Assembly: GCA_036567205.1 (NCBI GenBank)
Contig: DATCVA010000265.1
Span: 1 to 7,900 of the forward strand
Direction: 5' to 3'
Length of the DNA stretch: 7,900 nucleotides
From: DATCVA01 sp036567205
Lineage (GTDB): Bacteria; Pseudomonadota; Gammaproteobacteria; Burkholderiales; Burkholderiaceae_B
The notes beneath the pieces are model-generated. The model was not told the origin of the DNA. It made no database searches and saw only the letters and a list, made by a program, of their open reading frames with translations. A program made the position numbers and the translations under genes. Below, piece after piece: positions 1 through 6,551 of this stretch (positions are counted from its first letter, which is position 1; every line of letters begins with the position of its first letter).

Positions 1-1
1 C

Positions 2-67
2 TCGGGCAACAGCAAATGGTCCGATGAAGACAATGAACAGGACGTGAATAAAGGGCTGGACGAATGA
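2..67 (+). CDS. C-terminal end of an upstream gene (partial), probably an ABC transporter subunit
   Basis: An open frame enters from the left edge and ends at a TGA (65-67), giving 21 residues that are acidic and hydrophilic and end in NKGLDE. Its stop overlaps the start of the next gene in an ATGA arrangement, so the two are almost certainly translationally coupled in one operon. The visible residues are too few to identify the protein. In Burkholderiales a DUF1854 gene usually follows directly after an ABC transporter with fused membrane and ATPase domains, in a cyanophycin-associated neighbourhood, so that identity is inferred from context only. Confidence 0.6.
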   Translation, partial: SGNSKWSDEDNEQDVNKGLDE

Positions 68-531
68 CCAGACATGATTTCCAATTAACACGCGATCCGT
101 TCGGCCGCCTGATATTGCTTATCGGCAACCGGACCTACAACGCGGTCATACCAGCGCGCAGCTTTCCTATCTCGGCACGCAACAAGGGTATCGCCCTGGT
201 TGGCGCGGATGGCAGCGAACTGGTGTGGATCGACACGCTGGACGATCTATCCGAAAACACCCGGCAACTCGTAGAGGAAGAACTGTCCAGCCGCGAGTTC
301 ATACCCGAAATTCGCCGCATCCGTTCGGTATCCAGCTATGCCACCCCCAGCCGCTGGGATGTGCAAACCGATCGAGGCGACACGGTATTGGTGCTTAAAG
401 CCGAAGAAGACATACGCAGGCTGTCTGCATCAATGCTGTTGATCATCGATATAAATTCAGTGCAGTTCCTGATCCGCGACATGCGTATATTAGACAAAGC
501 CAGCCGCCGGATGCTGGACCGTTTTTTGTAG
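64..531 (+). CDS. DUF1854 family protein (cyanophycin-metabolism-associated type)
   Basis: This is a complete 155-residue protein of the DUF1854 family, whose biochemical role is unknown. The family is recognised from the spaced motifs RDPFGRL near residue 11, an ALVGADGSELVWID stretch near 44-57, an EEEL..REF.PEI segment near 71-83, SSYATPS.W near 90-98, DRGDTVLVLK.EEDIRRL near 104-121, and the C-terminal QFLIRD...LD..SRR.LDRFL. The length is typical. No signal peptide or membrane segment is seen, so it is probably cytoplasmic. The ATG is supported by AAGGG at 51-55 and by a 4-bp overlap with the upstream stop, implying coupled expression with the presumed ABC transporter. In related bacteria the pair lies near cyanophycin synthetase genes; none is visible here, so any link to cyanophycin rests on family knowledge. 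Confidence 0.85.
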   Translation: MTRHDFQLTRDPFGRLILLIGNRTYNAVIPARSFPISARNKGIALVGADGSELVWIDTLDDLSENTRQLVEEELSSREFIPEIRRIRSVSSYATPSRWDVQTDRGDTVLVLKAEEDIRRLSASMLLIIDINSVQFLIRDMRILDKASRRMLDRFL

Positions 532-642
532 AGAGCCAATGCAGGCAGGCACAGGGATTGCAATGCTTCGCATTACTGACTACCGTACAACAAAGTACAA
601 AGCGAAACCTTACTGGCCAAACAAACCACGCTAATCACGCCT

Positions 643-2991
643 ATGCATTTCTCTTTGAAAAACATTCATACGACATTTTTATTAATATTGTTAGCAGCGG
701 CCTGCACGCTGTTCAACAATGCCCTGGCCAACGAACCTGCAGCCGCACAACCGGCCCTGACGCCCGAGCAGGCGGCTCGCACTCTTGCCATTCTGAAAGA
801 CGAGAGCAAGCGCGCCGAACTTGAACAAACGCTTAGCGCCATCGCGCAAGCCACAGAGCCCCCGGCGCAAACCCAGCCGGCAGCAGAGGCTACGCCAAAG
901 GAAGAGGCGCCCATTGCGCTGGAGCAAAATGGATTACTGGCCCAGGTCTTCAGCTCGGTGGGTGAGCGGCTCAACGCCGTCGCCGACTGGTTGCGGCTAA
1001 CAAGCCGCACTGTGCTTGAAATTGGCGCCCTGAGGCCATGGTGGCAGCAAGCCATGGGCGAACCTGAACAACGTGCGGCAGCCCTGAGCGCCTTGTGGAA
1101 ACTGATCGTCATTCTGGGGGGCGCACTATTGGCCGAATGGCTACTGCGGTGGGCACTAAAACGGCCGACTAACCGGCTGGCGCAAAGCGCCGCCAGCCGC
1201 CAGACAGTTCCCCGCTCGCAAAGCGGGGTAAGGGTTTACGAAGCCGCCGATGCAGCCGAATCGGGCTCTGACTCGTCAGTGCCCGCAGCGCGTGCTGCGG
1301 ATCGATATTGGCATTTGCTGCGCCGCCTGCCGTTTTCACTGGCTTATTGCATATTCGGCCTGATACCCCTGACAGGGTTTCTGGCCGTATCGAGTCTGTT
1401 GTTAAACACCCTGGGCGGACGAGCTCTGCCAATTTATGAAACAGCGCTGCTTGTTATTGGCGCCTATGCCGCCACTCGCATCACGCTAGCCATAATCAGG
1501 CTGATGATCTCCCCTCGCCAGCCACAGCTGCGCCTCGTGCACCTTACGCAAACAACTGCACTATTCCTAAATCGCTGGTTTACATGGATAGTCGTGGTCG
1601 CTGTATTTGGCGCGGCGCTGGCTGACATTGCCTGGGAAATGGGCGCCACCCGCGACGTTCAGTCCACATTGTCCAAGCTAGTCGGCCTTGGTGTTCATAT
1701 TCTGCTTCTTATCATGGTCTGGCGCAGCCGTAAAACCGCTGCCGCCGCCATCCGGGGCGCGGCCGGCCCAAGCGCGGGCTTATCCGGAATGCGTGCTGTA
1801 CTGGCCGACCTGTGGCCCTTTCTGGCTACATTTTTTATTATCGCCCTATGGTTGCTATGGGCAGCCGGCGTCAGCAACGGATTTCAGCGCCTGCTTCACT
1901 TTTTCGGCTGGTCGGCCGTGGTGGTAATTGCCGCCGGTCTGGTGGCAATCTTTGTCCTGGGTGCGATTGACCGCTCTTTTATCAAGCATCGTGAAAGCGC
2001 GCTGGGCCAGGCAAGCTCGAACACGGCCGATCGAAGCACTTACCAGTTAGTGGTACATCGCACAGTCTCAATATTGATTGGCGTTGCCGCCTTCATTGTT
2101 CTACTGCAAGTCTGGGGCATAGACACCCAGGCCTGGTTTTACGACGGATCGGTAGGCCGCCGCCTGGCTTCGGCAATTGCAACCATCGCCATTACCTGCA
2201 TCCTGGCCCTGACCGCATGGGAAGCCCTTAATCTGTCCATCAGCCGTCGGCTCGATCGTTGGACCAGAGCCGGCGATACCGCACGTGCCACCCGTTTGCG
2301 TACCCTGGTGCCCATCCTGCGTACCACCTTGTTCATCGCCATTGCCATGATCGTACTGCTGACTGCGTTAAACCAGCTGGGCGTGAATGTTGCGCCGTTG
2401 GTCGCTGGCGCCAGCATTATCGGCGTTGCCCTGGGTTTTGGATCGCAGAAACTCGTGCAAGACTTTATTACCGGCATTTTTCTTTTAATGGAAAACGCCA
2501 TGCAGGTCGGAGACTTCGTCACTGTAGCCGGCCTTTCGGGAACAGTAGAGTATTTGTCGATTCGTACCGTGCGCTTGCGCGCCGGCGACGGCTCGTTGCA
2601 TGTCATACCGTTTAGTTCCGTGACATCCGTAACCAACAACAACCGAGGTATTGGCAACGCCTCGATCAACGTCAATGTCAGGGCCGACTCGGACATTGAT
2701 CAGGTCTGCGCGGCAATCAAGAGCGTCGGCGCCGAAATGCGGGCCGACCCCAAGCTGAAAGACCTGATATTGGCCGATGCGGAAATCTGGGGCATAGACC
2801 AGGTTAATGGGGCATTAATTACTATCGCCGGCAAAATAGTTACGGTAGATAGCGCCCGCGCATCGGTACAACGCGATTTCAACGCTCGGATTCTTGCACG
2901 CTTCAGAGAACTGGGTATTCAGTTTTCCAATCCTCAGCAAACGTGGATGGTAACGGAACCGGTTCACGCCCAGGCGAATGGCAAAACTTAA
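643..2991 (+). CDS. MscS-family mechanosensitive ion channel, large YbiO-like type
   Basis: This 782-residue inner-membrane channel belongs to the MscS superfamily, which releases solutes on hypo-osmotic shock. Residues 1-29 form a signal peptide (hydrophobic 11-20, cleavage probably after ALA at 29). A Pro/Ala/Gln-rich periplasmic stretch follows to about 145. About nine hydrophobic segments come next, near 152-172, 232-254, 264-288, 310-330, 343-361, 390-410, 421-442, 473-490 and 508-527. The MscS core has one helix near 557-577, then the pore helix APLVAGASIIGVALGFGSQK (584-603) with LVQDFITGIFLLME after it. The beta domain (618-665, with VGDFV and GTVEYLSIRTVRLR) and the alpha/beta C-domain (to about 770) complete it. 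E. coli YbiO has a similar layout and is about 740 residues long. The upstream ribosome site is weak; this start is chosen because it gives a proper signal peptide. It lies 111 bp after the DUF1854 gene, so it may have its own promoter. Confidence 0.9.
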   Translation: MHFSLKNIHTTFLLILLAAACTLFNNALANEPAAAQPALTPEQAARTLAILKDESKRAELEQTLSAIAQATEPPAQTQPAAEATPKEEAPIALEQNGLLAQVFSSVGERLNAVADWLRLTSRTVLEIGALRPWWQQAMGEPEQRAAALSALWKLIVILGGALLAEWLLRWALKRPTNRLAQSAASRQTVPRSQSGVRVYEAADAAESGSDSSVPAARAADRYWHLLRRLPFSLAYCIFGLIPLTGFLAVSSLLLNTLGGRALPIYETALLVIGAYAATRITLAIIRLMISPRQPQLRLVHLTQTTALFLNRWFTWIVVVAVFGAALADIAWEMGATRDVQSTLSKLVGLGVHILLLIMVWRSRKTAAAAIRGAAGPSAGLSGMRAVLADLWPFLATFFIIALWLLWAAGVSNGFQRLLHFFGWSAVVVIAAGLVAIFVLGAIDRSFIKHRESALGQASSNTADRSTYQLVVHRTVSILIGVAAFIVLLQVWGIDTQAWFYDGSVGRRLASAIATIAITCILALTAWEALNLSISRRLDRWTRAGDTARATRLRTLVPILRTTLFIAIAMIVLLTALNQLGVNVAPLVAGASIIGVALGFGSQKLVQDFITGIFLLMENAMQVGDFVTVAGLSGTVEYLSIRTVRLRAGDGSLHVIPFSSVTSVTNNNRGIGNASINVNVRADSDIDQVCAAIKSVGAEMRADPKLKDLILADAEIWGIDQVNGALITIAGKIVTVDSARASVQRDFNARILARFRELGIQFSNPQQTWMVTEPVHAQANGKT

Positions 2992-3000
2992 ACGCTTACC

Positions 3001-3009
3001 CATTGCCCA
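3001..3009. repeat. 9-bp direct repeat flanking the IS1380 derivative, left copy
   Basis: CATTGCCCA here is repeated at 3410-3418 on the other side of the IS1380 derivative. The copies are not flush with the inverted repeats (6 bp away on the left, 2 bp on the right), and IS1380 elements normally make about 4-bp duplications, so this may be chance. Confidence 0.35.
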
Positions 3010-3015
3010 TTTAAA

Positions 3016-3032
3016 CCGACATTTTCCATTAG
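3016..3032 (+). repeat. Left terminal inverted repeat of the IS1380 derivative
   Basis: CCGACATTTTCCATTAG is the exact reverse complement of 3391-3407. The match stops at these 17 positions. Confidence 0.85.
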
Positions 3033-3059
3033 CCCCCACTTTCTAATGGAAGCCATTAG
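3024..3059. repeat. Clustered CCATTAG / CTAATGG motifs just inside the left end
   Basis: TTCCATTAG (3024-3032), within the terminal repeat, pairs with CTAATGGAA (3043-3051) across a 10-nt spacer. CTAATGG (3043-3049) also forms an inverted pair with CCATTAG (3053-3059) across only 3 nt. The 12-mer TTTCTAATGGAA at 3040-3051 recurs exactly at 3388-3399, at the right end. These may be subterminal transposase-binding repeats or the remains of a second, nested end. Confidence 0.6.
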
Positions 3060-3068
3060 CGCAAGTCG

Positions 3069-3383
3069 TTGATTCCAATGAATTTATGGGCGACCGAGGC
3101 AACGTTGAACACGGTGATGTTGGCGTACAACCTGATGAGTTTATTGCGGCAGGTCCTGCTCAAAAAAAGCGCGGTGAAACACGCTTCTCAATCCGTTCAA
3201 CACACATTACAGACGCTGCGCTACAAGCTCTTTGCCAAGGCGGGTTACATCACGACACAAAGCCGAAAACCAATCTTGAATCTGGCGATTGCGATGCAGC
3301 AAAGAACATGGATGCAGGGCTTGTGGGATGGTGCGAAAGCGTTCGATTTGCCAGCTAAATTTACGCCTATTTATTCGCCTTGA
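3069..3383 (+). pseudogene. C-terminal fragment of an IS1380-family transposase
   Basis: About 104 codons are open, with only a TTG or an internal ATG available as a start. The stretch NLWATEATLNTVMLAYNLMS followed by LLRQVLLK, the LQTLRYKLFAKAGYIT segment, and ILNLAIAMQQRTWMQGLWDG near the end are the familiar C-terminal part of IS1380 transposases, which are usually over 400 residues long. A stop (TAG, 3057-3059) closes the frame just upstream, and the N-terminal and catalytic core regions are absent, so it cannot encode a working enzyme. The natural C-terminus, about 8 bp before the right terminal repeat, is intact. Confidence 0.8.
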
Positions 3384-3390
3384 TTAATTT

Positions 3391-3407
3391 CTAATGGAAA
3401 ATGTCGG
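3391..3407 (-). repeat. Right terminal inverted repeat of the IS1380 derivative
   Basis: CTAATGGAAAATGTCGG is the exact complement of the left repeat at 3016-3032 and follows the transposase stop by about 7 bp. Confidence 0.85.
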
Positions 3408-3409
3408 AT

Positions 3410-3418
3410 CATTGCCCA
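3410..3418. repeat. 9-bp direct repeat flanking the IS1380 derivative, right copy
   Basis: This is the second copy of CATTGCCCA (see 3001-3009), 2 bp outside the right inverted repeat. Confidence 0.35.
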
Positions 3419-3471
3419 GGTGGGTCAAAATTACTCCGACGAAGTGGGTCAGTATTACACCGGCGCTGACA
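3419..3471. mobile_element. Probable terminal remnant of an IS21-family element
   Basis: Two imperfect direct repeats 24 bp apart, GTGGGTCAAAATTACTCCG (3420-3438) and GTGGGTCAGTATTACACCG (3444-3462), agree at 16 of 19 positions. They are followed by CGCTGACA ending at 3471. IS21-family ends typically carry several such (G)TGGGTCA repeats and finish in TGACA (TGTCA on the other strand). No istA or istB coding sequence remains: the segment is cut off on its left by the IS1380 derivative. The call rests on repeat architecture and on memory of the family, not on a database match. Confidence 0.55.
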
Positions 3472-3510
3472 CATACGCCTATACTAAAAAGCAAACTTGG
3501 ATGCTGCTCT

Positions 3511-4476
3511 ATGAACTCAGATGACCTAGCCTTGTTCGCCGCCGTCGCACACGCCGGTAGCCTCTCGCGTGCCGCGATAGACCGCGGTGCGGATCAGTCA
3601 TCGGTGAGCCGTCGCGTTGCGGCCTTGGAAAAAGAGATCGGTGTACGCCTTTTTTACCGAAGTGGTCGCGGTGTTGTCCTCACGGACCGCGGAAAAGAGT
3701 TGTTGGCTTACGCCACAAAGATCGATGAGACGCTGGCCGAAGCAGCGCAAGCTATGCGAAATAGCGTGAAAGCCGGGCCCAGACGCCTTCGGATCGGTGC
3801 ACAAGCCACCATTGCACGCGTGCTCCTGGGTCCCCTACATCATGCGCTTTCGCAAACCTACCCCGAGACGCGCCTGCGCTTTGTAGAGGGGCTGGCTTAC
3901 CAAGTCATCACTGCGCTTAATGAGGGCGAGATTGATCTAGCGGTCGTCTATCGTCCCGAGCACCCCGGCGCCATGGCCTATGATCCGGTCCTCATGGAGA
4001 GCATGTGCTTAATCACCGCCGCGGATTTTCCATTTCAGGGCAAGACGTGCCCCGCGCATCAGCTTGCCGCCTTGCCGCTTATTGTGCCCAGCACCCAGCA
4101 TGGCATACGTGTCATGGTTGAATCACTGGGCGCAAAAGTAGGGTTTAAGCCACGCGTAGCGCTCGAGTGCGATGGCTCTAACTCGCTCATGAAGCGCTTG
4201 GTCATGGAGCGATGCGGCTGCACGCTCTTGCCGCTTGCAGCAGCCATCGAAGAGGTGCAGGCCGGCAAACTCAAAGCGTTTCCCTTATCGGACCCGCCCG
4301 TTGAGCGCTGCGTGGCCATTGTGCTGGGCAAAACGCCTATGGACCCAAGCCACCTTTGGCAGACCAGTCGGCTTGTCCGTGAAACGACCCTCAGACTCGT
4401 GAATGATGGAAGGTGGCCAGGTGCGCGCATCGCTGCAGAGAATAATGACGATGCCCTTGCGCGCACCCTAGCGTAG
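3511..4476 (+). CDS. LysR-type transcriptional regulator
   Basis: This is a 321-residue LysR-family regulator, expected to bind DNA as a dimer or tetramer and to sense a small metabolite. Residues 1-60 form the winged helix-turn-helix, with the family signature from LALFAAVAHAGSLSRAA through SVSRRVAALEKEIGVRLFYR to GVVLTDRG. A linker helix spans about 61-90. The periplasmic-binding-protein-like effector domain starts at RRLRIGAQAT (91-100) and includes LNEGEIDLAVVYRPE (136-150). The ATG at 3511 is chosen because it starts just before the helix-turn-helix. The same frame stays open back to 3394, but those 39 extra codons read through insertion-sequence ends. The ribosome site is poor. It converges with the nitrilase operon (20 bp between stops) rather than diverging from a target as many LysR genes do. 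Its promoter region has been replaced by mobile-element remnants, so current expression is uncertain. Confidence 0.9.
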   Translation: MNSDDLALFAAVAHAGSLSRAAIDRGADQSSVSRRVAALEKEIGVRLFYRSGRGVVLTDRGKELLAYATKIDETLAEAAQAMRNSVKAGPRRLRIGAQATIARVLLGPLHHALSQTYPETRLRFVEGLAYQVITALNEGEIDLAVVYRPEHPGAMAYDPVLMESMCLITAADFPFQGKTCPAHQLAALPLIVPSTQHGIRVMVESLGAKVGFKPRVALECDGSNSLMKRLVMERCGCTLLPLAAAIEEVQAGKLKAFPLSDPPVERCVAIVLGKTPMDPSHLWQTSRLVRETTLRLVNDGRWPGARIAAENNDDALARTLA

Positions 4477-4482
4477 ATAACC

Positions 4483-4494
4483 CGCGTCGACGCG
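4483..4494. other. Perfect 12-bp palindrome between convergent stop codons
   Basis: CGCGTCGACGCG sits in the 20 bp between the LysR stop and the nitrilase stop. It is self-complementary but lacks a loop of useful size and a T-tract on either side, so it is not a standard intrinsic terminator. Confidence 0.5.
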
Positions 4495-4496
4495 AT

Positions 4497-5465
4497 CTAT
4501 ACCGCCTCGTCTGCTTCAAGCTTGATCGCGCCATAGCTGGTAACTGCCGTTTGCGGCGACTCGTTTACGCGCAATTGAAAGACGTCTGGGCGCGAATAGT
4601 GCCCAACGGCATCAAAGTCGAATTTTCCGCGTAGCACCTCGTTGGCGTCGATGTCAGCGGTGATGATGGCCTCGCCCTCAAAATTGGGCCCCGCAATAAT
4701 TTCACCGAAGGGATTGATGATGCAACTACCTCCGCGTGAAATAACGGTATCGGGCGCATCACCCAACTCACACGGAAAGTCCGCCGGGAAATCGGCGCGC
4801 GTTGTGTACTGGTTGCACGAGAGCACAAAGGTGCGACCCTCAATGGCAATGTGTTGCATGGAGGCAATCCAGGTGTCGCGCGGATCGGCCGTCGGGGCGC
4901 ACCAGATATTGATGCCCTTGGCGTACATGGCTGCGCGCATGAGCGGCATGTAGTTTTCCCAACAGATCACTGAGCCGAGCTTACCAAAAGGCGTGTCGTA
5001 AACGGGCATAGTTGACCCATCACCAAAGCCCCATACCAGGCGCTCGCAGCCCGTTGGCATGAGCTTTCGGTGTTTGCCCAAATAGGTGCCGTCGGGTGCA
5101 AAAAAGAGCACGCAGCAGTACAGCGTGCCACCATCGCGCTCAATGACGCCAATGACCAAATAAATCTGGTTTTCCCGGGCGACGTTACCTAAAAAATCAA
5201 CCGCCGGCCCGGGTACGTCTACCGCGCTTTCCCAATATTGCTGGTACTCAATGCGCCCGTCCATAGAACGCGTACCCACGACAGAGCCAAAGGTTGAGCC
5301 CTTCGGATACGCGGAGACAAACGCCTCAGGAAAGAGCACTATTTTGGCACCCGTCTTGGCCGCATCGGCCGACAGATCGCGCACCTTTTCTAGCGTTTTC
5401 TCGCGATCAAAGACAATGGGGGCGGCTTGCACGACCGCTACGCGTGTACTTTCGAATTGCTTCAC
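4497..5465 (-). CDS. Nitrilase (carbon-nitrogen hydrolase superfamily, nitrilase branch)
   Basis: This 322-residue enzyme is predicted to hydrolyse an organic nitrile to the carboxylic acid and ammonia in the cytoplasm (EC 3.5.5.1 type). All catalytic positions are visible: Glu47 in LFPEAFVSAYPKG, Lys134 in KHRKLMPTGCERLVWGFGDGS, and the nucleophile Cys168 in CWENYMPL. A further conserved Glu is at 141. The CWEN context and the C-terminal GHYSRPDVF (288-296) point to true nitrilases rather than amidases or carbamoylases. Length is slightly below the usual 330-360 because the C-terminal tail is short. The start is GTG, preceded by AAGGAT at 5478-5473 with good spacing. It is the last gene of the four-gene minus-strand operon, 76 bp after the receptor gene. 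Substrate class (aliphatic, arylaceto-, or beta-cyanoalanine-like) cannot be decided from sequence. Confidence 0.9.
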   Translation of the reverse strand: MKQFESTRVAVVQAAPIVFDREKTLEKVRDLSADAAKTGAKIVLFPEAFVSAYPKGSTFGSVVGTRSMDGRIEYQQYWESAVDVPGPAVDFLGNVARENQIYLVIGVIERDGGTLYCCVLFFAPDGTYLGKHRKLMPTGCERLVWGFGDGSTMPVYDTPFGKLGSVICWENYMPLMRAAMYAKGINIWCAPTADPRDTWIASMQHIAIEGRTFVLSCNQYTTRADFPADFPCELGDAPDTVISRGGSCIINPFGEIIAGPNFEGEAIITADIDANEVLRGKFDFDAVGHYSRPDVFQLRVNESPQTAVTSYGAIKLEADEAV

Positions 5466-5504
5466 TCTTCGTATCCTTATCGTATGTGCTTATGCGTGTG
5501 GTTC

Positions 5505-5532
5505 GCCCGCAAGGCGGCCAGCGCCTGCGGGC
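5505..5532 (-). other. GC-rich hairpin between the receptor and nitrilase genes
   Basis: On the transcript strand, GCCCGCAGGCG pairs with CGCCTTGCGGGC across a CTGGC loop, an 11-bp stem with one bulged base. No U-run follows, so it is not a classic terminator. It lies between the receptor stop and the nitrilase ribosome site and could act as an mRNA-stabilising or processing element that sets different levels for the two products. That role is inference. Confidence 0.55.
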
Positions 5533-5541
5533 TACCTTCAT

Positions 5542-6510
5542 TTAAAGGGGCGACTGCACGCCTGCAGCTTGTACCGCTTTGCTCCACCTGGCCAATTCGT
5601 TCTCTACATGCTGGGCTAGCGCCTGGGGCGTGGAGCCCACGGGGGTGACATGCAGGTTGGCAAAAGCCGCCTTGACCCGATCGGTCTTGGCCGCCGCGGC
5701 AATCGCATCATTTAGCTTTTTCGTCACGTCCTCGGGCATGCCGGCCGGACCAAAGAATGCGTACCAGGCCGTAAGCTCAAAGGGGTGGCCGGCCTGCTCA
5801 AAGGTAGGCACATCTAAGCCTGGCACTGGCTCGCTGGCCGCCACGCTGAGCGCGCGCAAACGATTGGATGTAATAAAGGGCATGGCCTCTGACAAGCCAG
5901 AGGACATAAACTGAATTTGTCCGCCAATCAGATCCACAATCGCTGGGCCGCCGCCTTTGTAGGGTACGTGAACCGCATCAAAGTCCATGCTGGCCTTGAG
6001 CATTTCACCGGCCAGGTGCTGGGGAGAGCCCTCGCCGGCCGACCCATAAGCGAAAGAGGGGTTCGCGCTTTTTGCCGCTTGGATAAAATCAGCAAGCGTC
6101 TTAGCTGGCGAATCAGGATTGACGAGCAGCACGTGCGGCATAGTCGCAGCAAGGCTTATCGGGGTGAAGTCTTTAACCGGGTCGTAGCCAAGCTTGGTAT
6201 TGAAGGTTGGATTAATTCCGTGGGTCGTTGTCACGCCCAAGAGCAGCGTGTAGCCATCTGGTGCGGCTTTTGCCACGTAGTTCGTTCCAATGGCGCCTGA
6301 TGCACCTGGGCGGTTGGTCACGATAATGGCCTGATCAAGCGTCTTGCCCATTTCCTCAGCAATTTGCCGCGCAATGAGATCTGTCGCCCCGCTTGGGGAG
6401 AACGGCACAATAATCTCGATGGGCTTGCTGGGAAAGTCGCTTGCGGCCATGGCCGGTGTGGCTAACGAAAAGGCAGCTGCGACTGCGGCTAAGGTGAAAA
6501 TCTTCTTCAT
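5542..6510 (-). CDS. Tripartite tricarboxylate transporter substrate-binding protein (Bug/TctC family)
   Basis: This is a 322-residue periplasmic solute receptor of the Bug family, which is greatly expanded in Bordetella, Cupriavidus and relatives and usually binds organic acids or amides. Residues 1-22 are a signal peptide (MKK, hydrophobic core, cleavage after AMA). The mature part opens with FPSKPIEIIVPFSPSGATDLIAR (26-48), the family's first ligand-loop region. It continues with NRPGASGAIGTNYVAKAAPDGYTLL (66-90), HVPYKGGGPAIVDLIGGQI (181-199) and the LRALSVAASEPVPGLDVPTF stretch (218-237). Length and motifs are standard. The ATG is preceded by GGAG about 9 bases upstream. It lies 41 bp after the cupin gene and 76 bp before the nitrilase. 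No TctA/TctB membrane genes are in the window, as is common for Bug proteins, so it may use a transporter encoded elsewhere or act mainly as a sensor. Confidence 0.93.
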   Translation of the reverse strand: MKKIFTLAAVAAAFSLATPAMAASDFPSKPIEIIVPFSPSGATDLIARQIAEEMGKTLDQAIIVTNRPGASGAIGTNYVAKAAPDGYTLLLGVTTTHGINPTFNTKLGYDPVKDFTPISLAATMPHVLLVNPDSPAKTLADFIQAAKSANPSFAYGSAGEGSPQHLAGEMLKASMDFDAVHVPYKGGGPAIVDLIGGQIQFMSSGLSEAMPFITSNRLRALSVAASEPVPGLDVPTFEQAGHPFELTAWYAFFGPAGMPEDVTKKLNDAIAAAAKTDRVKAAFANLHVTPVGSTPQALAQHVENELARWSKAVQAAGVQSPL

Positions 6511-6551
6511 TGTCTCGCTCCAACTAAAAACCTAGAAAACTACTTGCGGGC

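Larger units (their letters stand above)
3016..3407 (+). mobile_element. Internally deleted IS1380-family derivative (392 bp, non-autonomous)
   Basis: The element is bounded by a perfect 17-bp inverted repeat, CCGACATTTTCCATTAG at 3016-3032 and its complement at 3391-3407. Ends starting with CC are usual for IS1380-family elements. Inside is only the last ~100 codons of an IS1380-type transposase, preceded by about 40 bp of left-end sequence. Full elements of the family are about 1.6-1.7 kb, so most of the interior including the 5' and central transposase is gone while both ends remain. The immediate 4-bp flanks (TAAA on the left, ATCA on the right) do not match, so no normal target duplication is visible. 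It could in principle still be mobilised by a full-length relative elsewhere in the genome. Confidence 0.8.

Noticed and set aside
562..574. Small hairpin AATGC-TTC-GCATT after the DUF1854 gene, considered as a terminator
   Set aside because: The stem is only 5 bp and no T-run follows.
2139..2696. 185-codon minus-strand open frame inside the channel gene
   Set aside because: It is antisense to the conserved MscS core; composition reflects the codon bias of the real gene.
3086..3358. 90-residue open frame overlapping the transposase fragment
   Set aside because: It is in a different frame from the recognisable IS1380 transposase residues and shows no family features; a shadow frame.
3362..3482. 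9-bp direct repeat TACGCCTAT at 3362-3370 and 3474-3482
   Set aside because: One copy is inside the transposase coding end and the other outside the IS21-like end, so it does not fit a target duplication; likely chance.
3394..3510. Possible 39-residue N-terminal extension of the LysR protein
   Set aside because: These codons read through the IS1380 right end and the IS21-like repeats. LysR proteins begin right before the helix-turn-helix, matching the ATG at 3511.
4483..4494. Palindrome between LysR and nitrilase stops as a bidirectional terminator
   Set aside because: It is a loopless 12-bp palindrome without T-tracts, so the terminator reading is unsupported; kept only as a described palindrome.
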